A DNA stretch of 64,000 bases, taken from Streptomyces noursei. GTDB lineage: Bacteria > Actinomycetota > Actinomycetes > Streptomycetales > Streptomycetaceae. Positions 25,972 through 33,938 of the stretch are shown piece after piece. Every line of letters starts with the position of its first letter. Position 1 is the stretch's first letter. The DNA lies in NCBI RefSeq assembly GCF_016917755.1, contig NZ_CP070326.1, positions 7,254,001 through 7,318,000 of the forward strand, read 5' to 3'. A program made the translations under genes and the position numbers. The notes below the pieces were generated by a model. The model was not told the origin of the DNA and made no database searches. It was given only the letters and a program-made list of their open reading frames with translations.

Positions 25972-27072
25972 ATGAATGTGCTCAATGTGTGGACGCGTCG
26001 CGTCGTCATAGGCACCGCAGCGGTTTCGATGGCGCTCTCCGTGGCCGCCTGCGGCAAGGCCGGCGACGGCGCCAAGGGCGGCGGCGACGGCAAGACCATC
26101 GGTCTGCTGCTGCCGGAGAACAAGACCACCCGCTACGAGACCTTCGACCGCCCGCTGATCACCAAGAAGATCCAGGCGCTCTGCCCGGACTGCAAGGTCA
26201 AGTACAACAACGCCGACCAGGACACCCAGACCCAGAAGAAGCAGTTCGACGCCCTGATCACGCAGGGCGTCAAGGTGATCGTCCTGGACCCGGTCGACTA
26301 CAAGGCCACCAAGTCCTGGGTGGACCAGGCCGCCAAGCAGGGCGTCAAGGTCGTCGCCTACGACCGCCTGGCCGAGGGCCAGATCTCCGCCTACGTCTCC
26401 TACGACAACGAGAAGATCGGCCGCCTCCAGGGCGAGGCACTGGTCAAGGCGCTCGGCGACCAGGCCAAGGACAGCAATGTCGTCATGATCAACGGCTCGC
26501 CGACCGACCCCAACGCGCCGTTCTTCAAGCGGGGCGCCCACAGCGTCCTCGACAAGCAGGTCAAGAAGGTCGTCTACGAGCAGGACATCCCGGACTGGTC
26601 GTCGGACGAGGCCAACAAGAAGATGAACGCGGCCATCGACTCGCTCGGCAAGGACGGCATCCAGGCCGTCTACTCCGCCAACGACGGCATGGCCGGCGGC
26701 ATCATCACGGCCCTCAAGCAGCGGGGCATGACCGTCCCGGTCGGCGGCCAGGACTCCGAGCTCGCGGGACTCCAGCGGGTCCTCAAGGGCGAGCAGGCGT
26801 TCACCATCTACAAGCAGATCCAGCCGCAGGCCGACACCACCGCCGAGATCGCGGTCAAGCTGCTCAAGGGCGAGAAGGCCGACTCCCTGACGCCCACCAA
26901 GGTGGACAGCCTCAGCGGCGAGGTCAAGGGCATCCCCGCCAAGCTCTACGACGCCCAGGTCGTGACCAAGGACAACATCAAGGACACGATCCTGAAGGAC
27001 AAGGTCTACCAGGCGAGCCAGATCTGCACCGCCGACGTCAAGGCGGCGTGCGAGGCGGCGGGCATCAAGTAA
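25972..27072 (+). CDS. xylF: D-xylose ABC transporter substrate-binding lipoprotein
   Basis: 366-residue periplasmic-type binding protein of the LacI/ribose-binding fold (Peripla_BP_4). The signal sequence ends in a lipobox VAAC with Cys27, followed by a Gly/Lys linker. Features of the xylose branch are visible: KTIGLLLPENKTTRYETFDR at the first strand, NNADQDTQTQKKQFDALITQ, and YSANDGMAGGIITALKQRG. The gene begins xylFGH, directly downstream of rok7B7. A two-cysteine C-terminus (QICTADVKAACEAAGIK) suggests a disulfide. Confidence 0.92.
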   Translation: MNVLNVWTRRVVIGTAAVSMALSVAACGKAGDGAKGGGDGKTIGLLLPENKTTRYETFDRPLITKKIQALCPDCKVKYNNADQDTQTQKKQFDALITQGVKVIVLDPVDYKATKSWVDQAAKQGVKVVAYDRLAEGQISAYVSYDNEKIGRLQGEALVKALGDQAKDSNVVMINGSPTDPNAPFFKRGAHSVLDKQVKKVVYEQDIPDWSSDEANKKMNAAIDSLGKDGIQAVYSANDGMAGGIITALKQRGMTVPVGGQDSELAGLQRVLKGEQAFTIYKQIQPQADTTAEIAVKLLKGEKADSLTPTKVDSLSGEVKGIPAKLYDAQVVTKDNIKDTILKDKVYQASQICTADVKAACEAAGIK

Positions 27073-27080
27073 GGCGGGCG

Positions 27081-27100
27081 GCGGGCCCGGTCCGGCCCGC
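27081..27100 (+). terminator. Weak hairpin between xylF and xylG
   Basis: GCGGGCC (27081-27087) pairs with GGCCCGC (27094-27100), eight bases after the xylF stop. A short intercistronic hairpin could lower xylGH expression relative to the binding protein, as in many ABC operons. Confidence 0.4.
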
Positions 27101-27220
27101 TTCCGTCCCCTCCCCGCCCCCGGCCCGGTGGCCGTCCGGTCGCCGCGCCGGGGGCCCGCACACCCCCGCACTCGCACCACCGTTCCCGCCGTAGCGACGG
27201 CGGTGAAGGAGATGATTCAC

Positions 27221-28012
27221 GTGTCCGCTACGCCTGTCCTGGCGTTGCGCGGGGTCTCCAAGCGGTTCGGCGCCGTCCAGGCGCTCACCGACGTCACGCT
27301 GGAGATCCGCGCCGGTGAGGTGGTCGCCCTCGTCGGCGACAACGGCGCCGGAAAGTCCACCCTGGTCAAGACCATCTCGGGCGTCCACCCGGTCGATGAC
27401 GGCGTCATCGAATGGGAGGGCGCACCGGTCCGCATCACCAAGCCGCACGACGCCCAGGAACTCGGCGTCGCCACCGTCTACCAGGACCTCGCGCTCTGCG
27501 ACAACCTCGACGTCGTCGCCAACCTCTACCTCGGCAACGAGCTCAGCACCGCCGGCGTCCTCGACGAGATCGCCATGGAGAAGCGGGCCAAGGAACTGCT
27601 GGACACCCTGTCCATCCGGATCCCCAGCGTCCGGATCCCCGTCGCCGCGCTCTCCGGCGGTCAGCGGCAGGTCGTCGCCATCGCCCGCGCGCTGATCGGC
27701 GACCCGAAGATCGTCATCCTCGACGAGCCGACCGCCGCCCTCGGCGTCGAGCAGACCGCGCAGGTCCTCGACCTCGTCGAGCGGCTCCGCGAGCGCGACC
27801 TCGGCGTCATCCTGATCAGCCACAACATGGCCGACGTGCTGGCCGTCGCGGACCGGGTGGCGGTCCTGCGGCTGGGCCGCAACAACGGTGTCTTCGACGT
27901 CGCGGACACCTCCCACGAAGAGATCATCGCCGCCATCACCGGTGCCGACGACAACGCCGTCACCCGCCGCAAGGCGCGCACCGACCAGCTCAAGAAGGAG
28001 GCCGGGGCATGA
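27221..28012 (+). CDS. xylG: Sugar ABC transporter ATP-binding protein XylG
   Basis: 263-residue single-domain ATPase: Walker A GDNGAGKST (about 38-46), signature LSGGQRQ, Walker B VILDEPTAAL and switch His in LISHNM. E. coli XylG has two fused ATPase domains (about 510 residues); this one is half-size, as in other actinomycete xylose systems, and must dimerise. GTG 27221 is nine bases after GAAGGAG; the ATG at 27212 abuts that site and is unlikely. It overlaps xylH by four bases (ATGA). Confidence 0.92.
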   Translation: MSATPVLALRGVSKRFGAVQALTDVTLEIRAGEVVALVGDNGAGKSTLVKTISGVHPVDDGVIEWEGAPVRITKPHDAQELGVATVYQDLALCDNLDVVANLYLGNELSTAGVLDEIAMEKRAKELLDTLSIRIPSVRIPVAALSGGQRQVVAIARALIGDPKIVILDEPTAALGVEQTAQVLDLVERLRERDLGVILISHNMADVLAVADRVAVLRLGRNNGVFDVADTSHEEIIAAITGADDNAVTRRKARTDQLKKEAGA

Positions 28013-29283
28013 ACGAACAGCAGACTGCCGAGGCCACGCCGGAGACCCCGCAGCCGGCCGCCGTCGACCCCCGGCTGCTGGTCAGACAGAGAGGATTCGC
28101 CGGCTACTTCGGCGAGTTCGTGCGCCGGATCCGCGGCGGTGAGCTGGGATCCCTGCCGGTCGTCGTCGGCCTGGTGATCATCGCGGTCGTCTTCCAGCTC
28201 AAGAACAGCAGCTTCCTGTCCGCGGGCAGCCTCGCCAACATCGGCGTCTACACCTCCGGCCTGGGCATCATGGCCGTCGGCATCGTCTTCGTCCTGCTGC
28301 TCGGCGAGATCGACCTCTCGGTCGGCTCGGTCGCCGGCGTGGGCGCGGCCGTCTGGGCGGTGCTGAGCGTCACCCACGGCGTCAACGACTGGCTCGCGGT
28401 CCTGATCGCGATCGCCGCCGGCGCCGTCATCGGCGTCCTGCACGGCTTCTTTTTCGCCAAGATCGGCGTGCCCGCGTTCGTCGTCACCCTGGCCGGATTC
28501 CTCGGCTGGAGCGGCCTGCAGATCTGGATGATGGGCAAGGAAGGCTCCATCAACACGCCCAGCGGCAGCCTGGTGGAGAACCTCACCGGCTACTACTTCG
28601 CGGACAAGGCCGCCGCCTACGGCCTGGCGCTGATCGCGGTCCTCGCCTACGCGGGCTCCCTGCTGCTGGACAGCCGCCGCCGCCGGGCCGCGACCCTGCC
28701 GTCCCGGCCGCTCAGCGAGATCCTGCTGCGCACCGGCGTGGTCGCGGTGATCGCCTTCGCCGTCGCCTACGTCCTCAACGAGCCGTCCGGCGCCCGCGGG
28801 CTGCCGCTGGCCCTGGTGCTCTTCCTCGGCGTCCTGGTCGTCGCGGACTTCGTGGTGCGCCGCACCGGCTACGGCCGGCAGATCTTCGCGGTCGGCGGCA
28901 ACGCCGAGGCGGCCCGCCGCGCCGGCATCAACGTCAACCGGGTCCGGATCACCGTCTTCGCGATCTCCGGGATGCTCGCCGCCTTCGGCGGGCTGTTCAT
29001 CGCCAGCCTCTCCGGCGGCGCCACCAAGAACCTGGGCTCCGGCAACACCCTGATGAACGTCATCGCCGCGGCGGTCATCGGCGGCACCAGCCTCTTCGGC
29101 GGCCGCGGCAAGATCTGGTCCGCGCTGCTGGGCATGCTGGTGATCCAGTCCATCCAGCAGGGCCTGAACCTGCTCGGCATGGCCAGCGAGATCCAGTACA
29201 TGATCACCGGCGCGGTGCTGCTGGCCGCCGTGGTGATCGACTCGGTGTCCCGGCGGACCCAGAAGACCGCCGGGCGGACCTAG
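28009..29283 (+). CDS. xylH: Xylose ABC transporter permease XylH
   Basis: 424-residue BPD_transp_2-type permease with about ten hydrophobic segments. A hydrophilic N-terminus of about 45 residues precedes the first helix. The conserved GEIDLSVGSVAGVGAAVWAV and NAEAARRAGINVNRVRITVF (the ATPase-contacting loop) are present, as is VIGGTSLFGGRGKIWSALLG. It starts at ATG 28009 inside the xylG stop and ends the xylFGH operon before a strong terminator. Confidence 0.93.
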   Translation: MNEQQTAEATPETPQPAAVDPRLLVRQRGFAGYFGEFVRRIRGGELGSLPVVVGLVIIAVVFQLKNSSFLSAGSLANIGVYTSGLGIMAVGIVFVLLLGEIDLSVGSVAGVGAAVWAVLSVTHGVNDWLAVLIAIAAGAVIGVLHGFFFAKIGVPAFVVTLAGFLGWSGLQIWMMGKEGSINTPSGSLVENLTGYYFADKAAAYGLALIAVLAYAGSLLLDSRRRRAATLPSRPLSEILLRTGVVAVIAFAVAYVLNEPSGARGLPLALVLFLGVLVVADFVVRRTGYGRQIFAVGGNAEAARRAGINVNRVRITVFAISGMLAAFGGLFIASLSGGATKNLGSGNTLMNVIAAAVIGGTSLFGGRGKIWSALLGMLVIQSIQQGLNLLGMASEIQYMITGAVLLAAVVIDSVSRRTQKTAGRT

Positions 29284-29372
29284 GCCCTGTCGCGTCTGGG
29301 CCGGGGCGCCCCGGCGTACGGAAACCGCGCAATGTCGTAAGACTGCAACAGTCTGTGTGACACGGCGGAAAC

Positions 29373-29405
29373 CGGCCCCCATCGGACGTCTTCCGATGGG
29401 GGCCG
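29373..29405 (+). terminator. Terminator after xylH
   Basis: Fourteen-base perfect stem, CGGCCCCCATCGGA at 29373-29386 with 29392-29405, and a five-base loop. It is 90 bases after xylH and 160 before dxs. Confidence 0.75.
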
Positions 29406-29564
29406 TGCCGCGCCCGGGGAACTGCCGGGACGGCTGGAAACAGGCGTTCGAGGCGGCTGTCACCCGAGTGACATACATCGCCGGGCCCGGCCGCGCCGGC
29501 GGCGGACGCAACATTAGACTCATCTGATCGGCAAGCTCGACCTACGGCAGCAAGGAGGCATGGG

Positions 29565-31568
29565 GTGGCATTGCTGACCCGTATCAAGGGGCCGCGCGAC
29601 TTGGACCGGCTCTCCCCGGAGCAGCTCACGCAGCTCGCGGGCGAGATCCGCGGCTTCCTCGTCGACGCGGTCTCCAAGACCGGCGGACACCTCGGCCCGA
29701 ACCTCGGCGTGGTCGAGCTGACCATCGCCCTGCACCGTGTTTTCCATTCCCCCAAGGACAAGGTCCTCTGGGACACCGGACACCAGTCCTACGTCCACAA
29801 GCTGCTGACCGGCCGACAGGACTTCGCCAGACTCAAGGCCAAGGGCGGCCTCTCCGGGTACCCCTCCCGCGCCGAGTCCGCGCACGACGTCATCGAGAAC
29901 AGCCACGCCTCCACCGTCCTGGGCTGGGCCGAGGGCATCGCCAAGGCCAACGAGGTCCGCCGCCGGGACGACCGGGTGGTGGCCGTCATCGGTGACGGCG
30001 CCCTCACCGGCGGGATGGCCTGGGAGGCGCTCAACAACATCGCCGCCGCCAAGGACCGCCCGCTGGTCATCGTCGTCAACGACAACGAGCGCTCCTACGC
30101 GCCGACCATCGGCGGCCTGGCCAACCACCTCGCCACGCTCCGCACCACCGACGGCTACGAGCGCTTCCTGGCCCGCGGCAAGGACATCCTGGAGCGCACC
30201 CCGGTCGTCGGCAAGCCGCTCTACGAGACGCTGCACGGGGCCAAGAAGGGCCTGAAGGACTTCATCGCGCCGCAGGGCATGTTCGAGGACCTGGGCCTGA
30301 AGTACGTCGGCCCGATCGACGGCCACGACATCGAGGCGCTGGAGTCCGCGCTGGCCCGCGCCAAGCGCTTCGGCGGCCCGGTGATCGTCCACTGCCTCAC
30401 CGAGAAGGGCCGCGGCTACAAGCCCGCCGAGCAGGACGAGGCCGACCGCTTCCACGGCATCGGCCCGATCCACCCCGACACCGGCCTGCCCCTCTCCTCC
30501 GGCGGCAAGGACTGGACCGGCGTCTTCGGTGACGAGATGGTCGCGCTGGGCAAGGAGCGCGAGGACATCGTCGCCATCACGGCGGCCATGCTCCAGCCGG
30601 TCGGCCTGGAGAAGTTCGCCAAGGCGTTCCCGGACCGGGTCTACGACGTCGGCATCGCCGAGCAGCACGCCGCGGTCTCCGCCGCCGGCATGGCCACCGC
30701 CGGGCTGCACCCGGTCTTCGCGGTCTACGCCACCTTCCTCAACCGCGCCTTCGACCAGGTCCTGATGGACGTCGCGCTGCACAAGTGCGGCGTCACCTTC
30801 GTCCTGGACCGGGCCGGCGTCACCGGCACCGACGGCGCCTCGCACAACGGCATGTGGGACATGTCGATCCTCCAGGTCGTGCCCGGCCTGCGGCTGGCCG
30901 CCCCGCGCGACGCCGAGCAGGTGCGCCTCCAGCTGCGGGAGGCCGTCGAGATCGACGACGCGCCGACCGTGGTGCGCTACTCCAAGGGCGCGGTCGGCCC
31001 GGCCGTCGAGGCGGTCGACCGGGTCGGCGGCATGGACGTGCTGCGCCGGCCGGCCGACTCCGTCGCGCGCCCGGACGTCCTGCTGGTGTCGGTCGGCGCG
31101 CTCGCCCCGATGTGCCTGGAGGTCGCCGACCTGCTCGACAAGCAGGGCATCTCCACCACCGTCGTGGACCCGCGCTGGGTCAAGCCGGTCGACGAGGCGC
31201 TGCCGGGCCTGGCCGCCGAGCACCGGGTGGTCGTCACCGTCGAGGACAACATCCGCACCGGCGGCGTCGGTTCGGCCGTCGCCCAGGCGCTCCGGGACGC
31301 CGGCGTGGACCTCCCGCTGCGCGACTTCGGCATCCCCGAGCGGTTCCTGGACCACGCCTCCCGCAAGGAGGTCATGGCCGAGATCGGGTTGACCGCGCCG
31401 GACATCGCCCGCCAGGTGACCGGGCTGGTCGCCAAGATGGACAACCGCGACGACGACGCCGCGGGCGCCGGGCGCACCGCCGGCGTCCCGGCCGCCGCGG
31501 AACCGGTCGCCCCGGAGGCGGTCGACGGCGAGGCCGCGACCGCGCCCGTCGAGGTGGCCCGCGACTGA
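29565..31568 (+). CDS. dxs: 1-deoxy-D-xylulose-5-phosphate synthase
   Basis: 667-residue thiamine-diphosphate enzyme that condenses pyruvate and glyceraldehyde 3-phosphate, the first step of the MEP isoprenoid pathway. Motifs: HQSYVHKLLTGR (substrate histidine), the ThDP motif GDGALTGGMAWEALN ending in NDN, and the catalytic Glu in DVGIAEQHAAVSAAGMA. The C-terminal 40 residues are an Ala/Pro/Glu-rich extension. GTG 29565 has AAGGAG eight bases upstream; the ATG at 29560 is out of frame. Monocistronic with terminators on both sides. Confidence 0.96.
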   Translation: MALLTRIKGPRDLDRLSPEQLTQLAGEIRGFLVDAVSKTGGHLGPNLGVVELTIALHRVFHSPKDKVLWDTGHQSYVHKLLTGRQDFARLKAKGGLSGYPSRAESAHDVIENSHASTVLGWAEGIAKANEVRRRDDRVVAVIGDGALTGGMAWEALNNIAAAKDRPLVIVVNDNERSYAPTIGGLANHLATLRTTDGYERFLARGKDILERTPVVGKPLYETLHGAKKGLKDFIAPQGMFEDLGLKYVGPIDGHDIEALESALARAKRFGGPVIVHCLTEKGRGYKPAEQDEADRFHGIGPIHPDTGLPLSSGGKDWTGVFGDEMVALGKEREDIVAITAAMLQPVGLEKFAKAFPDRVYDVGIAEQHAAVSAAGMATAGLHPVFAVYATFLNRAFDQVLMDVALHKCGVTFVLDRAGVTGTDGASHNGMWDMSILQVVPGLRLAAPRDAEQVRLQLREAVEIDDAPTVVRYSKGAVGPAVEAVDRVGGMDVLRRPADSVARPDVLLVSVGALAPMCLEVADLLDKQGISTTVVDPRWVKPVDEALPGLAAEHRVVVTVEDNIRTGGVGSAVAQALRDAGVDLPLRDFGIPERFLDHASRKEVMAEIGLTAPDIARQVTGLVAKMDNRDDDAAGAGRTAGVPAAAEPVAPEAVDGEAATAPVEVARD

Positions 31569-31590
31569 CCCGCGGCCCGCACCGCCCGCC

Positions 31591-31637
31591 CGATGGGCCG
31601 GCCGGACGTCCTCACGGATGTTCCGGCCGGCCCATCG
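31591..31637 (+). terminator. Terminator after dxs
   Basis: Sixteen-base perfect stem (CGATGGGCCGGCCGGA, 31591-31606, with 31622-31637) and a 15-base loop, 22 bases after the dxs stop. Confidence 0.8.
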
Positions 31638-31773
31638 GCATTTCCGCCATTCCCCACCCCATCGGGTGAATCCCCGGGCCCGGAGGCCCCGCCGACGATG
31701 ACCATTTCCAGACATTGCGGAGACTCGGTCAGTTCAGGAGAGTTGCGAGGGCAGTCCAGGCGGAGGTTCGCCC

Positions 31774-33315
31774 ATGAGCACACAGCACGGACCACAGGGA
31801 CACGGACCAGGGGGCGGGACGCACCGCGATCGCGGCGTCCTGCGGACGAAGAGCATCGAGCAGTCGATCCAGGACACCGAGGAGCCGGAACACGCCCTCA
31901 GGAAGTCCCTCTCGGCGCTGGACCTCACCGTCTTCGGCGTCGGTGTCGTCATCGGCACCGGCATCTTCGTCCTCACCGGGAAGATCGCCAAGGAGCAGGC
32001 GGGACCCGCCGTCGCGCTCTCGTTCGTCGTCGCCGGCGTGGTCTGCGCGCTGGCGGCGCTGTGCTACGCGGAGTTCGCCTCCACCGTGCCGGTCGCCGGC
32101 TCGGCGTACACCTTCTCGTACGCCTCGCTGGGCGAACTGCCCGCCTGGATCATCGGCTGGGACCTGATCCTGGAGCTGGCCCTGGGGTGCGCGGTGGTCG
32201 CCGTCGGCTGGTCGGGCTACGTCCGTTCGCTGCTCGACACCGGGGGGCTGCACCTGCCGTCGATGCTGTCCGGCAGCCACGGCGGGCAGTTCGGCTTCGA
32301 CCTGCTCGCCTGTGTCCTGGTCCTGGTGATCACCGGCATCCTGGTGCTCGGCATGAAGCTCTCGTCCCGGGTGACGACGGTGGTCGTGGGCGTCAAGGTC
32401 ACCGTCGTGCTGCTGGTGATCATCGCCGGCGCGTTCTTCATCTCGGGGGCCAACTACGACCCGTTCATCCCGCCCAGCCGGCCCAGCACGGCCGGCGGCG
32501 GCCTGACCGCGCCGCTCTCCCAGCTGATGTTCGGTTTCGCCCCGTCCGACTTCGGGGTGATGGGCATCTTCGCGGCGGCCGCGGTGGTCTTCTTCGCCTT
32601 CATCGGCTTCGACATCGTGGCCACCGCGGCGGAGGAGACCCGCGTCCCGCAGCGCGACGTGCCGCGCGGCATCCTCGGCTCGCTGGCCATCTGCACCCTG
32701 CTGTACGTCGCCGTGTCGGTCGTCGTCACCGGCATGGAGAAGTACGACCAGCTCTCCGTCGACGCCCCGCTCGCCGACGCCTTCAAGCACGTCGGCCACC
32801 CCTTCTACGCGGGCCTGATCAGCTTCGGCGCGGCGGTCGGCCTGACCTCGGTGTGCATGATCCTGCTGCTCGGCCAGAGCCGGGTGTTCTTCGCGATGAG
32901 CCGGGACGGGCTGCTGCCGCAGCTCTTCTCCCGCGTGCACCCGAAGTTCGGCACCCCGCACCGCTCGACCATCGTCCTGGGCGTCGTCGTCGCGGTGGTC
33001 GCCGGCTTCACCTCGATCGACGTGCTGGCCGAACTCGTCAACATCGGCACGCTCTTCGCCTTCGTCGTGGTCGCCATCGGCGTCGTCCTGCTCCGCCGCG
33101 CCCGCCCCGATCTGCCGCGCGCCTTCCGCACCCCGCTCGTCCCGTTCGTCCCGCTGCTGTCGGTGCTCGCCTCGCTCTGGCTGATGCTCAACCTGCCGGC
33201 CGAGACCTGGATCCGCTTCGCGATCTGGATGGCGCTCGGTTGCGTCGTCTACTTCGTCTACGGGCGCACCCACAGCCGCCTCGCCGTCCGCCGGCGACAG
33301 CGCGACACGGCCTAG
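31774..33315 (+). CDS. APC-family cationic amino acid permease
   Basis: 513 residues. A 60-residue hydrophilic N-terminus (LRTKSIEQSIQDTEEPEHAL) precedes 12 predicted membrane segments. GVGVVIGTGIFVLTG in the first helix is the substrate-binding signature of APC transporters; FIGFDIVATAAEETRVPQRD is typical of the CAT/YfnA branch for cationic amino acids. A GGAGG-type site precedes ATG 31774. It is the only gene between the dxs terminator and the convergent NYN-domain gene, so it is probably monocistronic. Substrate is inferred from subfamily only. Confidence 0.88.
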   Translation: MSTQHGPQGHGPGGGTHRDRGVLRTKSIEQSIQDTEEPEHALRKSLSALDLTVFGVGVVIGTGIFVLTGKIAKEQAGPAVALSFVVAGVVCALAALCYAEFASTVPVAGSAYTFSYASLGELPAWIIGWDLILELALGCAVVAVGWSGYVRSLLDTGGLHLPSMLSGSHGGQFGFDLLACVLVLVITGILVLGMKLSSRVTTVVVGVKVTVVLLVIIAGAFFISGANYDPFIPPSRPSTAGGGLTAPLSQLMFGFAPSDFGVMGIFAAAAVVFFAFIGFDIVATAAEETRVPQRDVPRGILGSLAICTLLYVAVSVVVTGMEKYDQLSVDAPLADAFKHVGHPFYAGLISFGAAVGLTSVCMILLLGQSRVFFAMSRDGLLPQLFSRVHPKFGTPHRSTIVLGVVVAVVAGFTSIDVLAELVNIGTLFAFVVVAIGVVLLRRARPDLPRAFRTPLVPFVPLLSVLASLWLMLNLPAETWIRFAIWMALGCVVYFVYGRTHSRLAVRRRQRDTA

Positions 33316-33320
33316 CGTGG

Positions 33321-33355
33321 TCCGATCCGATCCGATCCGATCCGGTCCGATCCGG
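33321..33355. repeat. Pentanucleotide tandem repeat (TCCGA)n
   Basis: Four perfect TCCGA units followed by TCCGG, TCCGA and TCCGG, beginning six bases after the permease stop. Short in-phase repeats are rare in Streptomyces non-coding DNA and may vary in copy number. Confidence 0.7.
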
Positions 33356-33423
33356 GTCCGCAACGCCCCGCCCGCCGCCCGGCGCGTACCTCCCCGGGCG
33401 GCCGCAGGCGCCGCTCTCGGCGG

Positions 33424-33822
33424 CTACGGAGCCCCGCTCCGCCCCCTGCCGCCCCACACCGCCCGCGGGCCCGTCACGCGGGCGCCCAGCGCCTGCACGC
33501 GTTCGCGCAGGCCGCGGTCCGCGGTGACCACCAGGCAGTCCCGTCCCGCGCCCTCTTCGGCGACCAGCCGCACGATCGCGTCGTCGCCGCTGCCGTCCGC
33601 CGACACCACCCGCACACCCGGCACCGACGCCACCCCGCGCGCGGCGCCCTCCACCACCAGCAGCAGTTCCAGCGGCGGTTCGGCCAGCCCCGGCAGGCCC
33701 GCCTCGGCACAGCCGGGCAGCGCGTCCCGCAGCCGCTCGGCCGCGCCGCGCCGGTCCCGCCACCAGCCGTCGGGCACCGAGCCGACGACGTTCGCGGCAT
33801 CGACAACGACCAAGGAATCCAT
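33424..33822 (-). CDS. Small NYN/PIN-like nuclease-fold protein
   Basis: 132 residues. DSLVVVDAANVVGSVPDGWW at the start, GSGDDAIVRLVAE in the middle and VVTADRGLRERVQALGARV near the end give the Asp-Asn, Asp-Asp and TADR acidic pattern of the NYN/PIN-like fold (YacP-type). The protein probably cleaves or binds RNA. It is sometimes annotated as an NTP pyrophosphohydrolase, without evident motif support. ATG 33822 is used because it begins the fold. Single gene, convergent with the permease. Confidence 0.65.
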   Translation of the reverse strand: MDSLVVVDAANVVGSVPDGWWRDRRGAAERLRDALPGCAEAGLPGLAEPPLELLLVVEGAARGVASVPGVRVVSADGSGDDAIVRLVAEEGAGRDCLVVTADRGLRERVQALGARVTGPRAVWGGRGRSGAP

Positions 33823-33837
33823 GCGGTCAGCCTCCCA

Positions 33838-33865
33838 CGGGCGGGGCCGTCGGCAGCCCCGCCCG
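33838..33865. terminator. Hairpin upstream of the NYN-domain gene
   Basis: CGGGCGGGGC (33838-33847) pairs with 33856-33865 around eight bases. It lies 15 bases before the NYN start and after the fadB terminator, so it is either a second terminator or a leader hairpin. Confidence 0.4.
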
Positions 33866-33880
33866 CCGCACGCGAAAGAC

Positions 33881-33912
33881 GCGCGGACCGGCTCCACCCA
33901 GCCGGTCCGCGC
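33881..33912 (-). terminator. Terminator after fadB
   Basis: GCGCGGACCGGCT (33881-33893) pairs perfectly with 33900-33912, six-base loop, 26 bases beyond the fadB stop. Confidence 0.75.
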
Positions 33913-33938
33913 GCCAACTTCCCTGCGGCGGGAGTCCC

